Shown here in pieces: positions 1 to 4,913 of a stretch of 6,647 nucleotides of DNA; position 1 is the stretch's first letter, and every line of letters starts with the position of its first letter. Below the pieces are notes generated by a model. The model worked only from the letters and a program-made list of their open reading frames with translations, made no database searches and was not told the origin of the DNA. Source of the stretch: Nitrospiria bacterium (GTDB taxonomy: Bacteria; Nitrospirota; CAKKRA01; 9FT-COMBO-42-15); the NCBI GenBank assembly GCA_919903585.1, contig CAKKST010000174.1, forward strand, positions 1-6,647, in the 5' to 3' direction. A program made the position numbers and the translations under genes.

Positions 1-15
1 CTCTTGATAGAGGGG

Positions 16-54
16 AAATCCCTCCCTTTGGAAAAGGGAGGTTAGGAGGGATTT
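16..54. repeat. Imperfect inverted repeat, likely dispersed intergenic element
   Basis: The outer arms AAATCCCTCC (16-25) and GGAGGGATTT (45-54) are exact reverse complements. An inner stem, CCTCCCTTT (21-29) with AAAGGGAGG (33-41), shares bases with the left outer arm, so both stems cannot form fully at once. The right arm is longer than the left by an unmatched stretch around GGTTAGGA. The pyrimidine-rich/purine-rich arms ending in AAATCCC and GGGATTT resemble dispersed palindromic repeats common between genes in sediment bacteria. This is a family impression that I could not search. It could also act as a terminator for an upstream gene outside the window, since the stem is followed by a short T run (52-55). 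No gene is visible in 1-203. Confidence 0.6.
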
Positions 55-99
55 TGCAAATATGTCGTTACATTTATAAGACTGTTATTAAAATAATCT

Positions 100-119
100 T
101 TGTTGTTTTAAAACAACAA
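100..119. repeat. Perfect 20-bp AT-rich palindrome upstream of the hpf promoter
   Basis: TTGTTGTTTT at 100-109 is followed directly by its exact reverse complement at 110-119, with no spacer. It ends immediately before the predicted -35 box at 120. The absence of a loop and the low GC argue against a transcription terminator. A binding site for a dimeric regulator is the simplest reading of its position, but that is inference and no regulator is identified. Confidence 0.5.
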
Positions 120-148
120 TTGAAATGCAAGCCCTCTTTTGATATACT
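120..148 (+). promoter_or_regulatory. Predicted sigma70-type promoter of the hpf gene
   Basis: The -35 TTGAAA (120-125) and -10 TATACT (143-148) are separated by 17 nt, close to consensus. Transcription would start near 155 and give a leader of about 50 nt before the ATG at 204. Other AT-rich hexamers nearby (TATAAA at 157-162) have worse spacing. The leader holds a good Shine-Dalgarno, AGGAG at 191-195, 8 nt before the start codon. Confidence 0.5.
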
Positions 149-203
149 TCACTGTGTATAAAAATCCCTTAAAAAAATAACAGGAATAAAAGGAGACAGA
201 GAC

Positions 204-770
204 ATGCAAATTCCATTGGAAATCAGATTCCGCAATATGAGCCCGTCTGAGGCATTGAAAACAAATATCAGCGAGAAGGCGGATAAATTAGAGCAGCTTT
301 TTGACCGCATTATAGCATGCCGTGTTATGGTAGAGGCAGGACATAAGCACCACAAGAAAGGCAATCTGTTTCATGTTCGGATTGATTTGACTATACCAGG
401 CCATGAGATAGTTGTGAACAAAGAGCCTTCTCAGCATCATTCCAATACAGATGTTTATGTGGCTGTCCGTGATGCCTTTGACAATGTGCAGCATCAATTG
501 GAACATTATGTTGAACGAGGGCGCGGCGATGTCAAGACGCATGAAGCGCCCTTGCACGGCCGTATTTTAGAACTGAACCCTGATGAGGGATTTGGAAGGA
601 TAGAAACCCCTGACGGCCGTATTATCTATTTCCATAGAAACAGTTTAATTGATATTGACTTTGATAAGCTCAAAATCGGGACTGAGGTGCGATTTGACGA
701 GGAACAGGGCAACTTAGGCCCGCAGGCAAGCACAGTTAAAATAGTTGGCAAACATCACCTTATAGGATAG
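204..770 (+). CDS. hpf: Ribosome hibernation-promoting factor (HPF/RaiA) fused to a cold-shock domain
   Basis: This 188-residue protein has two domains. Residues 1-105 are an HPF/RaiA (S30AE) fold, with the family pattern FRNMSPSEALK near the start, the DRI..CRV strand at 34-41, the basic GHKHHKKGNLFHVRIDL stretch at 46-62 and VAVRDAFDNV at 87-95. Residues 118-183 are a cold-shock/S1-like OB domain, with RNP1-like EGFGRIE (128-134) and RNP2-like IIYFHRNS (140-147). HPF proteins bind the 30S decoding region and idle ribosomes in stationary phase or stress. Long HPFs use a C-terminal dimerisation domain to make 100S ribosomes; that domain is absent here and the RNA-binding OB domain takes its place. 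I recognise this HPF-CSD architecture as recurring in Proteobacteria-like genomes. The RNP1 aromatic that usually follows FG is Arg here. The ATG at 204 has AGGAG 8 nt upstream. The gene appears monocistronic and converges on maf. Confidence 0.9.
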   Translation: MQIPLEIRFRNMSPSEALKTNISEKADKLEQLFDRIIACRVMVEAGHKHHKKGNLFHVRIDLTIPGHEIVVNKEPSQHHSNTDVYVAVRDAFDNVQHQLEHYVERGRGDVKTHEAPLHGRILELNPDEGFGRIETPDGRIIYFHRNSLIDIDFDKLKIGTEVRFDEEQGNLGPQASTVKIVGKHHLIG

Positions 771-804
771 ATTATGATTGACACGCTCTCTATATTATCT
801 TACA

Positions 805-833
805 GGCGCCATGTTCAATGGCGCCAAAGGCGC
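805..833. other. GC-rich hairpins in the hpf/maf convergent gap
   Basis: GGCGCCAT (805-812) pairs with ATGGCGCC (818-825) around a 5-nt loop. A second stem, GCGCC (821-825) with GGCGC (829-833) around AAA, shares the 821-825 strand, so the two are mutually exclusive in RNA. A further TTGACA/TGTCAA inverted pair (778-783 and 841-846) encloses them. The hairpins sit between two convergent genes, where a shared transcription end is expected. Neither strand has a U tract right after the stem, so they do not fit a standard intrinsic terminator. They could be a degenerate terminator, a Rho-dependent 3' end with a protective stem, or a palindromic repeat. Confidence 0.45.
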
Positions 834-873
834 TGCACCCTGTCAAACCTTTTTCATTGAAAAACCTTTGAAA

Positions 874-1500
874 TCAGCAGGATGGTTTTATATAATTTAA
901 TGGCAAAGCCATCAACATCTTGTAAAGTGTATACAATGGCAGACCCACAATATTAAAATAATCTCCTTCAATCTTCCTTACAAAAACAGCCGCCCTGCCC
1001 TGGATGCCATATCCGCCGGCCTTGTCAATCGGCTCGCCGCTTCTTACATAATCGGCAATCTCCTCAGCAGTCAATCTTTTAAACCAGACCTTTGTCTCTA
1101 CCACCTTTGTTATCTTCTTTTTAGTTAAGGTGTCGCAAACTGCAATACCTGTCATTACAGTATGGCATCTGCCAGAGAGCCTTTTAAGCATGGCTGTTGC
1201 ACTCTCAGGGGATTCAGGTTTTCCCAGCCTCTTTTTGTTTATTACAACAATAGTATCCGCAGCAATGATTACTGTAGGGGCGAACGGCCGTTCGCCCCTA
1301 CAAGTTTCTGCAGCGCCTTCGGCCTTTGATAGCGCAACCCTTTTAACATACTCCTTCAAGGATTCACTTTTATTTTTACCCTCATCCACTGCTGATGGTC
1401 TTACCTCAAACTTCAACCCAATTTGCCTTAACAGCTCTGCCCTCCTCGGCGATGCAGAGGCAAGGATTATTTTTTTATTTTTGATAAAGGGATGCTCCAT
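874..1500 (-). CDS. maf: Maf-family nucleoside triphosphate pyrophosphatase
   Basis: The 208-residue product carries the full Maf/HAM1-like signature set: ASASPRR near residues 14-20, AADT at 80-83, LGKP at 92-95, LSGRCH at 108-113, DKAGGYGIQG at 159-168 and EGDYFNIVGLPL at 178-189. Maf proteins hydrolyse dTTP, UTP or modified pyrimidine nucleotides to the monophosphate and PPi, and are linked to house-cleaning and septum inhibition. Which nucleotide is used cannot be settled from the sequence. The ATG at 1500 is preferred over an in-frame start near 1560, because the longer form would run through the upstream gene and add residues the family lacks. Its first base is also the last base of the upstream stop (TAATG), which suggests coupling. 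Residues 67-76 (CRGERPFAPT) are encoded entirely by a perfect 30-bp palindrome and lengthen the loop before the ADT motif compared with relatives such as B. subtilis Maf. All recognised catalytic motifs are intact, so the enzyme is probably active. Confidence 0.93.
   Translation of the reverse strand: MEHPFIKNKKIILASASPRRAELLRQIGLKFEVRPSAVDEGKNKSESLKEYVKRVALSKAEGAAETCRGERPFAPTVIIAADTIVVINKKRLGKPESPESATAMLKRLSGRCHTVMTGIAVCDTLTKKKITKVVETKVWFKRLTAEEIADYVRSGEPIDKAGGYGIQGRAAVFVRKIEGDYFNIVGLPLYTLYKMLMALPLNYIKPSC
1273..1302. repeat. Perfect 30-bp palindrome inside maf
   Basis: The half-site TGTAGGGGCGAACGG (1273-1287) is followed directly by its exact reverse complement (1288-1302). Read on the minus strand it fills codons 67-76 of maf exactly, giving CRGERPFAPT without a stop or frameshift. 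It is more GC-rich than the flanking coding sequence. Sequences of the form GTAGGGGCGA(N)TCGCCCCTAC are familiar as dispersed extragenic palindromes in many bacterial genomes; that identification is from memory. No second copy occurs in this window. Confidence 0.85.
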
Positions 1501-2540
1501 TACTTTGCCGCCATCTCCATATAAAAGAGGGCAAGGTAACCTATAAGTAGGAGAAACCACCCGCCAATGATAATAAACTCAAGGGTGGTCCCGATGGATA
1601 TGGTAAAATTTTCAGATGCTATAGTATAAACATCCTTAAGGGTGTCTATCTTTTCATTTACATTTTTTCTCCAGTCATCAAGATGGAACTTTTTTGAGAG
1701 AAGATTATAAAGCCTTGCAGAATACCAGTCCCCGATCAATTTTATATTATGTTCAATGGCCTCTGATTCCAGAATAGTCTGTGTCCGTATCTGCACGATC
1801 TCCTTTATGGTAATCCTTACCTCCCTTGACCTGAAAAATAATTTCTGCTCCCTCTTTTTTAATAACTCAACGCTTTTTTCAAGCCTCTCATCAAGGTGGT
1901 TGTCAAGGATCCTTAATTTTAAAAGCTGGAGATTGGCAATCTCAAAGAGCTCAATATTGCTGTCAAAATCCCCCTGCGGCTCAAAAACAAAGGCTCCATC
2001 CCAGTCAACGAGTGTCATATCGTCCTTTGCATATTTATGGCCAGTATAAAGCGTTGACCTTATCTCATCCTCATCAAGGGAGATGCGCTCATTTTTTAGC
2101 AGGGCTGCAATCTTTTCGCCATGAAGCGAGAGGAATACCTCGGGGTCGCCGCTGTAATTTGATACACAATAGACAATATAGTCCTCATCAAAATCAGTCC
2201 TGCACTGATATTCAGCGAGTATCTTCCGGCATTCACCAATCAGTTCTGCCTTAAAGTCCAAAATAAAATCTGCAAGGAGATCCTCCATCTCGCATGATGC
2301 CTCTGCAATCACTACATCAGGGAGATATGCCCTTACAGTAAAAAGAACTTCCTTGCCCGCAACATTCCTCTTTTCTTCCCTTATTATCCTCTGCTTTGGA
2401 GTGACATCAGGATAGCTTGGAGAGCTCTTAAGAGTCTTGATCTCTGCGGCTACTGAGTCGGCCTCCAGATTAAGCGTTGTCACACCAATAAGGAATGTAA
2501 CAATCCTGCCTTCTAATATGATTTTTTTTGATATGCGCAT
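1500..2540 (-). CDS. Uncharacterised protein with C-terminal membrane anchor, possibly distantly DUF155/RMD1-like
   Basis: I do not recognise this 346-residue protein securely. Residues 1-190 look like a globular alpha/beta region with several acidic stretches (MEDLLADFILDF at 85-96, DFDEDYIVY at 116-124). Residues 195-315 are predicted to be mostly helical, with charged heptad-like runs such as LDERLEKSVELLKKREQK. One hydrophobic segment at about 319-340 (LEFIIIGGWFLLLIGYLALF) would anchor the C terminus in the membrane, leaving a six-residue tail. A long helical region ending in L-E-x-I-I-I and a terminal membrane segment resembles the C-terminal plan of DUF155/RMD1-family proteins, but I cannot confirm the N-terminal part. 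The ATG lies 4 nt after the pepA stop with only a weak GGTAG upstream, and the stop overlaps the maf start. The gene is therefore probably co-translated with both neighbours. No signal peptide is evident, so the bulk is likely cytoplasmic. Confidence 0.75.
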   Translation of the reverse strand: MRISKKIILEGRIVTFLIGVTTLNLEADSVAAEIKTLKSSPSYPDVTPKQRIIREEKRNVAGKEVLFTVRAYLPDVVIAEASCEMEDLLADFILDFKAELIGECRKILAEYQCRTDFDEDYIVYCVSNYSGDPEVFLSLHGEKIAALLKNERISLDEDEIRSTLYTGHKYAKDDMTLVDWDGAFVFEPQGDFDSNIELFEIANLQLLKLRILDNHLDERLEKSVELLKKREQKLFFRSREVRITIKEIVQIRTQTILESEAIEHNIKLIGDWYSARLYNLLSKKFHLDDWRKNVNEKIDTLKDVYTIASENFTISIGTTLEFIIIGGWFLLLIGYLALFYMEMAAK

Positions 2541-2544
2541 ATTA

Positions 2545-4032
2545 CTACCAGTTAATAAAAAGTTCGGAAAGCAATCTTATACCCACACCTGTTGCACCCT
2601 TTGGCTTGTATGGCCTCCCCTTCTCCTCCCACGCTGTTCCTGCAATATCAAGGTGCACCCACTGGGTCTTTTCAATAAACCTGCTTAAAAAATATCCTCC
2701 TGTTATTGTTCCAGCAGGCCTGCCGCCGACATTTTTTATGTCAGCAATATCGCTCTTAATCAACTCTCCGTATTCTTCCCATAATGGAAGCTCCCATACC
2801 CTTTCATAAGAAAGCTCGCCTGCCTCCTTGACCTTATCCTTTAGTTTATCATCTGTCCCCATCATGCCTATTGCATCATTTCCCAGGGCGATTACGCAGG
2901 CGCCTGTTAGTGTTGCAAGGTCAATCACTGCCTTTGGTTTATAGCTCTTTGCATAGCTCAGGGCATCGCCCAATATCATCCGTCCCTCTGCATCTGTAGA
3001 GATTATTTCTACGGTCTTTCCATCATGCATCCTTACAATATCTCCGGGCTTCTGGGCAGCACCCGAAGGTAGGTTCTCTGCTGCTGGGATGAGGCCGATG
3101 ATTCGCAGTGGAATCTTTAGCCTTGCTGCTGCCTGCATAGCGCCCATCACAGCAGCGCCGCCTGACATATCATATTTCATCTTTTCCATATTCTCACTGG
3201 GCTTAATTGATATGCCGCCGCTGTCAAAGGTAATTGCCTTGCCAATAATAACGATAGTATCAAGGTTCTTTGCATTTTTATTATGTCCGAGTATAATAAA
3301 CCTCGGAGGCTCCTTACTCCCCTTTGCAACACCGAGGAGTCCGCCCATCTTTAATCTCTTTATGGCAGCCTCATTGAGAATCTCACAGGAGAGGCCGAAT
3401 CTCCCTGCCATTCTCCTTGCCTCATCAGACAGCATAATTGGGGTCTTGTCATTTGACGGCCTGTTCACAAGGTCTCGCGTAAAATTCGCTGCCTCTGCGA
3501 GCACCCTCCCAAGTTCAATACCCTTTTTAACCTCCCTTGCCTCCCTTTCATCCCTCGCAGCAATAACCACTTTATCTATCATCTTATCTTCCTTCTTCTC
3601 TGTCTTATACTCCTCAAACTGATAGAGGCCGAGGATAAGCCCCTCTGCTATTGCCTGACCCTTCCGCTTATTATCCTCCTTCAGGGCATCACTGCCCGGC
3701 GCCTGCATTGCAAAGGTCTTTATGCCCCTGCTCCTCATCTCCTGTCCTGCCTTTGCAGAGGCCTGCCGCATCTTATCAAGGGTATACTTCTCTTTTTCGC
3801 CAAGCCCCAATAGCAAAATCCTTTTAGGATAAATCTCAGGTGAAGGCAGGAGAAAAAGGCTCTCTCCCGCCTTTCCCTTAAAATTACCCTTTTTAACCAG
3901 ATCAGCAATCAATCCCCTTGCGGCCTTATCAAAGTCTTTATATCCGCCCGTTCCTTCTTTTTCAAAAAGTGAAATTACCATTGCCTCTGCCTTTATTTTT
4001 TTTATATCCATAGTTGCTACTGATACCTTCAT
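2545..4032 (-). CDS. pepA: Leucyl aminopeptidase (cytosol aminopeptidase, peptidase family M17)
   Basis: The 495-residue product has the usual M17 length (E. coli PepA is 503). An N-terminal macrodomain-like region covers about residues 1-165 and the catalytic domain about 170-495. Metal ligands and catalytic residues are recognisable: K265 and D270 in GKAITFDSGG, K277 in SIKP, D288 in KYDMSGG, and D347, E349 and R351 in STDAEGRM. The conserved AGTITGGYFL (440-449) and HLDIAGTAW (460-468) blocks are also present. The enzyme removes N-terminal residues from peptides in the cytoplasm using two divalent metals, normally as a hexamer; in E. coli PepA also binds DNA. Two motif positions differ from the commonest forms: GKA instead of GKG, and STDAEGR instead of NTDAEGR. 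Neither removes a metal ligand. The ATG at 4032 has AAAGGAG (4047-4041, minus strand) 8 nt upstream. It is the first gene of the three-gene minus-strand operon. Confidence 0.96.
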   Translation of the reverse strand: MKVSVATMDIKKIKAEAMVISLFEKEGTGGYKDFDKAARGLIADLVKKGNFKGKAGESLFLLPSPEIYPKRILLLGLGEKEKYTLDKMRQASAKAGQEMRSRGIKTFAMQAPGSDALKEDNKRKGQAIAEGLILGLYQFEEYKTEKKEDKMIDKVVIAARDEREAREVKKGIELGRVLAEAANFTRDLVNRPSNDKTPIMLSDEARRMAGRFGLSCEILNEAAIKRLKMGGLLGVAKGSKEPPRFIILGHNKNAKNLDTIVIIGKAITFDSGGISIKPSENMEKMKYDMSGGAAVMGAMQAAARLKIPLRIIGLIPAAENLPSGAAQKPGDIVRMHDGKTVEIISTDAEGRMILGDALSYAKSYKPKAVIDLATLTGACVIALGNDAIGMMGTDDKLKDKVKEAGELSYERVWELPLWEEYGELIKSDIADIKNVGGRPAGTITGGYFLSRFIEKTQWVHLDIAGTAWEEKGRPYKPKGATGVGIRLLSELFINW

Positions 4033-4063
4033 AAGCGCCTCTCCTTTCTGTTATAGCAGCCCA

Positions 4064-4092
4064 ATTATACAACAAACCCCATAAACTTTCTA
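4064..4092 (-). promoter_or_regulatory. Predicted sigma70-type promoter of the pepA operon
   Basis: On the minus strand, TAGAAA (4092-4087) and a consensus TATAAT (4069-4064) are separated by 17 nt. Transcription would start near 4057 and give a leader of about 25 nt before the pepA ATG. The -10 is perfect and the -35 matches four of six consensus bases. It is divergent from the rpmH promoter, with about 40 nt between the two -35 boxes. Confidence 0.55.
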
Positions 4093-4129
4093 CACTTATA
4101 GCCCTTTATCACAAGCAGCTAAAAAAAAC

Positions 4130-4159
4130 TTGACATAAGATAGGCTTGTCGCTTATTAT
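4130..4159 (+). promoter_or_regulatory. Predicted sigma70-type promoter of the rpmH operon
   Basis: A consensus -35 TTGACA (4130-4135) is followed after 18 nt by TATTAT (4154-4159, five of six consensus bases). An eight-base A run (4121-4128) sits just upstream and could act as an UP-like element. This strength suits a ribosomal-protein operon. The predicted start is near 4166, leaving a short leader before the rpmH ATG at 4190. Confidence 0.6.
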
Positions 4160-4189
4160 ATCAATTTACTTAAAGAAAGGAGTATTGAG

Positions 4190-4327
4190 ATGTCCATAAC
4201 ATACAGACAGCCCAGCAATCTAAGGAGAAAGAGGACCCATGGCTTCTTAAAGAGGATGGCCACAAAGGACGGCCAGAAGGTTCTTAATAGGAGAAGGGCA
4301 AAGGGAAGAAAAAAATTGACCGTTTAA
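4190..4327 (+). CDS. rpmH: 50S ribosomal protein L34
   Basis: This 45-residue, strongly basic protein has the characteristic L34 pattern: TYRQPSN (4-10), the RRKRTHGFLKRM block (12-23), DGQKVLNRRRAKGRKKL (27-43) and the terminal TV. L34 is a component of the large ribosomal subunit. The ATG at 4190 has AAAGGAG at 4176-4182, 7 nt upstream, and the stop is TAA at 4325-4327. As in most bacteria it is followed directly by rnpA, 19 nt away. Relative to the common TYQPSN start there is one extra residue (Arg) between Tyr and Gln. Confidence 0.97.
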   Translation: MSITYRQPSNLRRKRTHGFLKRMATKDGQKVLNRRRAKGRKKLTV

Positions 4328-4346
4328 GACGTTAGAGTGTGATGCG

Positions 4347-4697
4347 GTGGCCCTGACTATCCCAAAAAACGAATGGATAAAAAAGACCTATGAGTATAGA
4401 AGGGTCTATGAAAAGGGAAGACGATATTATGGTGATTACATAATCCTCTTTGCCCTAAATAATAGTATGGATTACAGCCGCATTGGGATAAGTGTTGGGA
4501 AAAAGATTGGCGGAAGTGTTAAAAGAAACAGGATCAAGCGCCTTATAAGGGAAATTGTAAGACATATGTGGGCAGGTGTTGTTAAAGAGAAGGATATAGT
4601 AATTGTTGCGAAGAAAGAGGCAGCAGGGATTGAGCTAAAGGCCCTTTGGGCTGATACAGAAAGGGTATTTAAGAAGGCAGGACTTTTAAAATCATGA
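4347..4697 (+). CDS. rnpA: Ribonuclease P protein component
   Basis: The 116-residue product is the basic protein subunit that assists the RNase P RNA in maturing the 5' ends of tRNAs. Diagnostic parts are the YEYRRVYEKGRRYYGDYIILF segment (15-35), RIGISVGKKIG (45-55) and the RNR motif VKRNRIKRLIRE (58-69). The start is GTG at 4347. The reading frame is open only from 4320, with no in-frame ATG before it, and the family's N-terminal LxIPK...I+K pattern begins right after the GTG. The upstream Shine-Dalgarno is weak (GAG at 4335-4337), so translation may depend partly on ribosomes finishing rpmH. The TGA stop overlaps the yidD ATG by 4 nt (ATGA). Confidence 0.95.
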   Translation: MALTIPKNEWIKKTYEYRRVYEKGRRYYGDYIILFALNNSMDYSRIGISVGKKIGGSVKRNRIKRLIREIVRHMWAGVVKEKDIVIVAKKEAAGIELKALWADTERVFKKAGLLKS

Positions 4698-4903
4698 AAT
4701 GGATTGTAATATACTTCATTAGACTGTATAAATTCTTAATCTCACCAATCCTTCCCCAGTCATGCCGTTTTTATCCGAGCTGTTCATCTTATGCAATTGA
4801 TGCGCTGAATGAATATGGTTCTTTAAAAGGCTCATACCTCGCATTTCGCAGACTATTAAAGTGCCACCCGCTGCACCCCGGCGGCTATGACCCTGTAAAA
4901 TAA
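4694..4903 (+). CDS. yidD: Membrane protein insertion efficiency factor YidD
   Basis: This small 69-residue protein has the YidD hallmarks: an amphipathic/hydrophobic N terminus (YFIRLYKFLISPILP, 7-21), the S-C-R-F-Y-P-S-C-S-S-Y block with Cys24 and Cys30, a third Cys57 in LLKCHPLHPGGYDPV (54-68), and the terminal GGxDPV. YidD assists YidC-dependent insertion at the inner face of the membrane. The ATG lies inside the rnpA stop (ATGA overlap), so it is translationally coupled. yidC follows after a 10-nt gap. Confidence 0.97.
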   Translation: MKWIVIYFIRLYKFLISPILPQSCRFYPSCSSYAIDALNEYGSLKGSYLAFRRLLKCHPLHPGGYDPVK

Positions 4904-4913
4904 CGGAGAAGAC

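Noticed and set aside
557..623. Repeated CGGCCGTATT in hpf, resembling the core of the maf palindrome
   Set aside because: Both copies encode Gly-Arg-Ile in the cold-shock domain, the match is short, and they are not palindromic beyond CGGCCG.
774..860. 28-codon ORF just after hpf, with an AGGA-like sequence upstream
   Set aside because: It runs through the GC-rich hairpins, starts 3 nt after the hpf stop with only a marginal ribosome binding site, and its product resembles nothing I know. It is better explained as the structured convergent gap.
1130..1546. Plus-strand ORF of 138 codons opposite maf
   Set aside because: It is antisense to a gene with complete family motifs, and its product is low-complexity Ser/Leu-rich with no recognisable features. 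The same applies to the plus-strand ORFs opposite pepA and the DUF155-like gene.
1501..1560. Upstream in-frame extension of maf by 20 residues
   Set aside because: It overlaps the coding end of the upstream gene, and the Maf family begins near the ILASASPRR motif. The ATG at 1500, overlapping the upstream stop, is the natural start.
4106..4114. DnaA-box-like sequence near rpmH, considered because rpmH can lie close to oriC
   Set aside because: Only one poor match (TTATCACAA or the frame shifted by one) is present, with no cluster of boxes, no AT-rich unwinding element of note and no dnaA in view.
4130..4156. Short inverted matches (GACA/TGTC, ATAAG/CTTAT) across the rpmH promoter spacer
   Set aside because: Arms of 4-5 bp are expected by chance in AT-rich promoter DNA, and there is no further symmetry to support an operator.
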